A DNA stretch of 64,000 nt, from assembly GCF_002803845.1 (NCBI RefSeq), contig NZ_CP024985.1, positions 8,319,501 to 8,383,500 of the forward strand, written 5' to 3'. The number at the start of each line of letters is the position of its first letter. Position 1 is the stretch's first letter. A model generated the notes under the pieces. It searched no databases and had not been told where the DNA came from. It worked only from the letters and a program-made list of their open reading frames with translations. The position numbers and the translations under genes are program-made. Shown here piece by piece: positions 61,425-64,000 of the stretch. The stretch comes from Streptomyces lavendulae subsp. lavendulae. Its GTDB lineage: Bacteria > Actinomycetota > Actinomycetes > Streptomycetales > Streptomycetaceae.

Positions 61425-62065
61425 TCGAAATCAGGGCAGTGGTACGTCTCCTGGACATGCCCGGCCCGGGATTCCCATACATCGAACAAGGCGCTCTTGC
61501 TGGAGACCTTCCGGAATTCCTCCTTGCTGTTCCGGAAACACGCGAGGTCCCCCATCAAGCCGTATCCGACCGGGTGGTAATCCGACAGCGCACACGTGGA
61601 GCAGATGGCCATCCGCATTCCGTCGGGAGCGTTCCGCTGCAATTCCAGGAGAGCCGACTCCATGTCCCCGTGGCGCGCCGTGGAGACGTCCCCGCCCGGC
61701 ACGGCGAGCGTGAGCGAGACCCCGTACTCCTGCCCCGGTGCCGGGGCGTGCGGGTTGGGCACCGTGAGCTGCGTCGTGAGGTCGAACCGTTCCGTGCCGG
61801 CGCCGGTCATCACGGTGACGGGCGTCGACCACGTGAGCTCGTAGCCGCACAGGTCCCCCCTGTCGAGCTCGGGCGGCTCCGCCGAGGCGACGGCCTCGCC
61901 CACCAGCTCCAGGGAGTCGGGGCTGTGCCCCTCGAATCGGTTCCCGCGCCATTCGAGCGAGAACGTCACGCCGTCGTTCGTCATGACGCCGGCGCCTTTG
62001 CCCCACCGGTCCCGGACGAGAACCGAACCGGTCAGGGGCGATTCGTACATGAGTTGATTTTCCAT
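61421..62065 (-). CDS. Hypothetical protein (DUF6304-like), 214 residues
   Basis: From ATG 62065 (MENQLMYESPLTGSVLVRDR). Beta-rich: GVMTNDGVTFSLEWRGNRFE, GYELTWSTPVTVMTGAGTER, FDLTTQLTVPNPHAPAPGQE. A C-terminal helical part contains MAICSTCALSDYHPVGYGLM, DLACFRNSKEEFRKVSSKSA. The C-S-T-C and C-F pattern hints at a metal site. The family is seen in Streptomyces, often next to propeller or immunity-like genes; function unknown. Confidence 0.75.
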   Translation of the reverse strand: MENQLMYESPLTGSVLVRDRWGKGAGVMTNDGVTFSLEWRGNRFEGHSPDSLELVGEAVASAEPPELDRGDLCGYELTWSTPVTVMTGAGTERFDLTTQLTVPNPHAPAPGQEYGVSLTLAVPGGDVSTARHGDMESALLELQRNAPDGMRMAICSTCALSDYHPVGYGLMGDLACFRNSKEEFRKVSSKSALFDVWESRAGHVQETYHCPDFE

Positions 62066-62223
62066 GCGGCCCAGTATGCCCGGGGGAAATCCCCGGCCGG
62101 TGCCGAAAAAAGGCCCTGACAAGCCGATGGCAAGAGAACGACAAGAATCCGGATCTGCAGATGTTCTCGGATCCCCACGGTTGACGGCCCGTCGCTGCTG
62201 CGGACCACCACGGTCGACGCGCC

Positions 62224-62735
62224 CTACAGCGAGTCGGGCCCTTCGAGGCCCATGCCACGCACCAGCTCCAGCATCAGCAGCTCGAACATCGGCTCCTGGT
62301 CGGAGAAGACGAGGGGCGAAGTGCCCGAAGACCTCCAGCGCGATCCGGCCGTAGAGCGACCGCCGGCAGCCCACCATCGCGCCGCGGGAAGGTCCACCCC
62401 GGTGTCCGCCCGGTAGTCCAGCATCTGCTGCCGCGGGCGCGGATCCATCTCGCCCTCGGCGAGAACGGGGAACGGGCGGTCCGCCCACAGCTGCGCGAAG
62501 ACCAGACCCCAGAGGCCGGCGAGCCGCCGCACCCAGGAGCTGGTCAGCTTGCGGTGCGCGTCACCGGCAGCCGTGGCCGGTGTGCCGAACAGCAGGTTGA
62601 ATTCGGGCTGGTGCGCTATGGCCCAATGCCGCAGCACACGCACCGGCTCGATCATCCGCATCGCGAAATTGTCCGCGGGATGGGAGAGGGCCGCGGCCTG
62701 GAGCTCTTTCACCAGATCGCAGCCGTCTCGCGTCG
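62224..62735 (-). pseudogene. TetR-family regulator remnant (WHG-type C-terminal domain), frameshifted
   Basis: The frame reads DLVKELQAAALSHPADNFAM, RMIEPVRVLRHWAIAHQPEF, NLLFGTPATAAGDAH, the ligand domain of TetR/WHG proteins. After DTGVDLP the coding signal passes to another frame (SLYGRIALEVFGHFA) and back (FSDQEPMFELLMLELVRGMG) to the stop at 62224, so there are two compensating frameshifts. The DNA-binding domain upstream is missing altogether. Confidence 0.65.
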
Positions 62736-62916
62736 CGCAGGGCGAATACGGGAGGGGCAGCCGGAGGAGCCTCCCTTTCGGGACCTCTGGGTTCCGGTGT
62801 CCCGTCCCTGTCATTCTTCCGGGGGACGGTTCATCGCTCGGGTATGAGCCGGCCGAGGCCGGGCGTCGTCCTGCCGGGCGACGCGAGACCGGCACGCCCG
62901 CAGGCAGCATCAGGAC

Positions 62917-63414
62917 ATGACGACAACCGACATGCCGAGTGCTTCCGCGGCCGCCGCGCCCGTCTGGGCCCGCCGTGCCGCCCATGCCATCGCCCTGTGC
63001 GCCCTCCCGTCCGGCTTATGGCGCATCGCCATGGCGTCCGGGGTCTACGTCGGCTACAGCGACGAGGTCCTGCGGGACGTCTACGCCATCCCGGGGTGGG
63101 GCATCGCGTACGTTGTCGGTCTGTCCGTCCTCGCCGAACTGGCCGCCCTCTTCCCGCTCCTGCTCGTGAGCGACCGGCAGCGGCTGCTGCGCTCCAGGAC
63201 TCTTGCCGCAGTGGCCTGCACAGCCGCAGCGGTCCTGGTCGCGGTGACGCTGTGGCAGGTGGTGGTCGCGCTGACCGTCGAGAGCCACACGTACCTGTCG
63301 AACGGTCCGGCCCGGGTCGTCTGGGCCTGCTTCTTCGTCCCGCTCGCCGCCATACCCGTGCTGATGACAGCCGTGACCTCCTCGTACATGAAGCGCCGCC
63401 GCGGAATCCGGTGA
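62917..63414 (+). CDS. Small four-helix membrane protein
   Basis: 165 residues from ATG 62917. Four membrane segments: RAAHAIALCALPSGLWRIAM, GWGIAYVVGLSVLAELAALF, TLAAVACTAAAVLVAVTLWQ and VVWACFFVPLAAIPVLMTAV, with a short extracellular part around SDEVLRDVYAIPGW. It resembles small Streptomyces membrane proteins of unknown function. The broken TetR gene lies upstream on the other strand and may once have controlled it. Confidence 0.82.
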   Translation: MTTTDMPSASAAAAPVWARRAAHAIALCALPSGLWRIAMASGVYVGYSDEVLRDVYAIPGWGIAYVVGLSVLAELAALFPLLLVSDRQRLLRSRTLAAVACTAAAVLVAVTLWQVVVALTVESHTYLSNGPARVVWACFFVPLAAIPVLMTAVTSSYMKRRRGIR

Positions 63415-63595
63415 CGGGCGGCCGCCCGCTCCCCGGGCGGACGAGGCCCACACCGTCGCGTGACCGGTGCGGCCCGCCCCCCCCGACCCGGCCTCTCGGA
63501 GAGCGTTCGCGGGGAGATATTTCAGCATTCGCGCCCCCCGCCCCACGCTCGCTACCGTTTGCCGTCACCGCAGGAGCCGATGCGGGCGGGTGATC
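63415..63595. other. Intergenic region
   Basis: No gene seen. Two short inverted repeats of CCCGGGCGG type follow the membrane protein stop and may end its transcript. Confidence 0.35.
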
Positions 63596-64000
63596 GGGGG
63601 AACGGCGATGGCCGCTGCTGGAGCGCGGGACGCACACCGAGGAGCCCGGCGACCTCCGCGTGGCCGAGAGGCTGCTCAGGCCGCTTGCCGGGGACCCTTC
63701 GGACGCCGGCCCCCACCAGCTGATGTCCCGGCTGGAACTGGGCACGTCCTGCACGCACGGGCCCGGCTGCTGGGTGACGTCACGGACCTGGCCGATGCGG
63801 TCGACCAGTACGAGGTCACCGCGCTGGCGCCCGCCCAGGACATCCGCAGTCGGCTGCACTGCGCCGCCCTGAGGGGCATGAGAGCCGCCGAGCTGGGCGC
63901 CCTGGAACGGTCCCGCACCGCCTTCGACCTGGCGCTGAGCGATTTCGTGCCCAAGCTGACAGGCCGTGCGCTCGGCCGTGAGTCGCAGGAAGCACGGTTG
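63596..64000 (+). pseudogene. Helical-repeat (TPR, CHAT-like) protein, frameshifted and cut by the right edge
   Basis: A first frame reads WPLLERGTHTEEPGDLRVAE, RLLRPLAGDPSDAGPHQLMS, RLELG; at about 63741-63745 the coding signal passes to the next frame: VLHARARLLGDVTDLADAVD, QYEVTALAPAQDIRSRLHCA, ELGALERSRTAFDLALSDFV. The second frame is open for 85 codons to base 64000. The helix-pair pattern and the phrase ALERSRTAFDLAL recall the TPR region of large actinobacterial CHAT-domain proteins. A single-base error could equally explain the shift. Confidence 0.5.

Overview
The window is high-GC actinomycete DNA, almost certainly Streptomyces. Codons end mostly in G or C, GTG starts and ATGA/GTGA gene overlaps are common, and the regulators are typical of the genus (a BTAD/AfsR-like regulator, an MmyB-type XRE protein, CGNR, HxlR, SpoIIE-type phosphatases). 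Many insertion sequences, integrase fragments and broken genes suggest a chromosome arm or other plastic region. No rRNA operon, CRISPR array or housekeeping cluster was seen.

Left part (1-13 kb): a membrane alpha/beta-hydrolase gene runs off the left edge and is followed by two abutting IS5-family elements and pieces of other transposases (IS5-like, IS256). Between them lie a double-GNAT acetyltransferase, a hydrolase/TetR divergent pair, a VOC/TetR divergent pair and a methyltransferase. From 11.3 to 13.7 kb the DNA is decayed (integrase remnant, truncated NmrA-like gene).

Signalling and lipid island (13.8-28 kb): a PLD-family/Mrr-like pair is followed by a four-gene partner-switching operon (SpoIIE phosphatase with receiver, histidine kinase, receiver, STAS). 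Then come MarR, a second SpoIIE phosphatase, a divergent MarR, a PAP2 phosphatase, a YihY/BrkB membrane protein, a fused PAP2-diacylglycerol-kinase-like protein, an HATPase anti-sigma-like protein, a STAS gene lacking its core, and a PAS/phosphatase remnant. Lipid-phosphate enzymes thus sit among phospho-switch regulators, which suggests an envelope stress unit.

Middle (28-46 kb): intact genes (RibD/DHFR-like reductase, an envelope protein/lipoprotein pair, a roadblock protein, a secreted cyclophilin, an ATP-grasp protein, small secreted and unknown proteins) alternate with gene wreckage. A 317-bp non-autonomous transposable element at 37302-37618 has 25-bp inverted ends and a perfect 8-bp target duplication, and it carries a tRNA-like sequence. 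A second copy of the first IS, truncated, is joined to an integrase fragment at 39.8 kb.

Right part (46-64 kb) is mostly intact metabolism and regulation: aldo/keto reductase with an epimerase, CGNR regulator, MBL hydrolase, MerR regulator facing a serine hydrolase, XRE regulator facing a flavodoxin-fold reductase, an ABC exporter, a 1161-aa BTAD/ATPase regulator, two overlapping unknown genes, a TetR remnant, a small membrane protein, and a frameshifted helical-repeat gene leaving the right edge.
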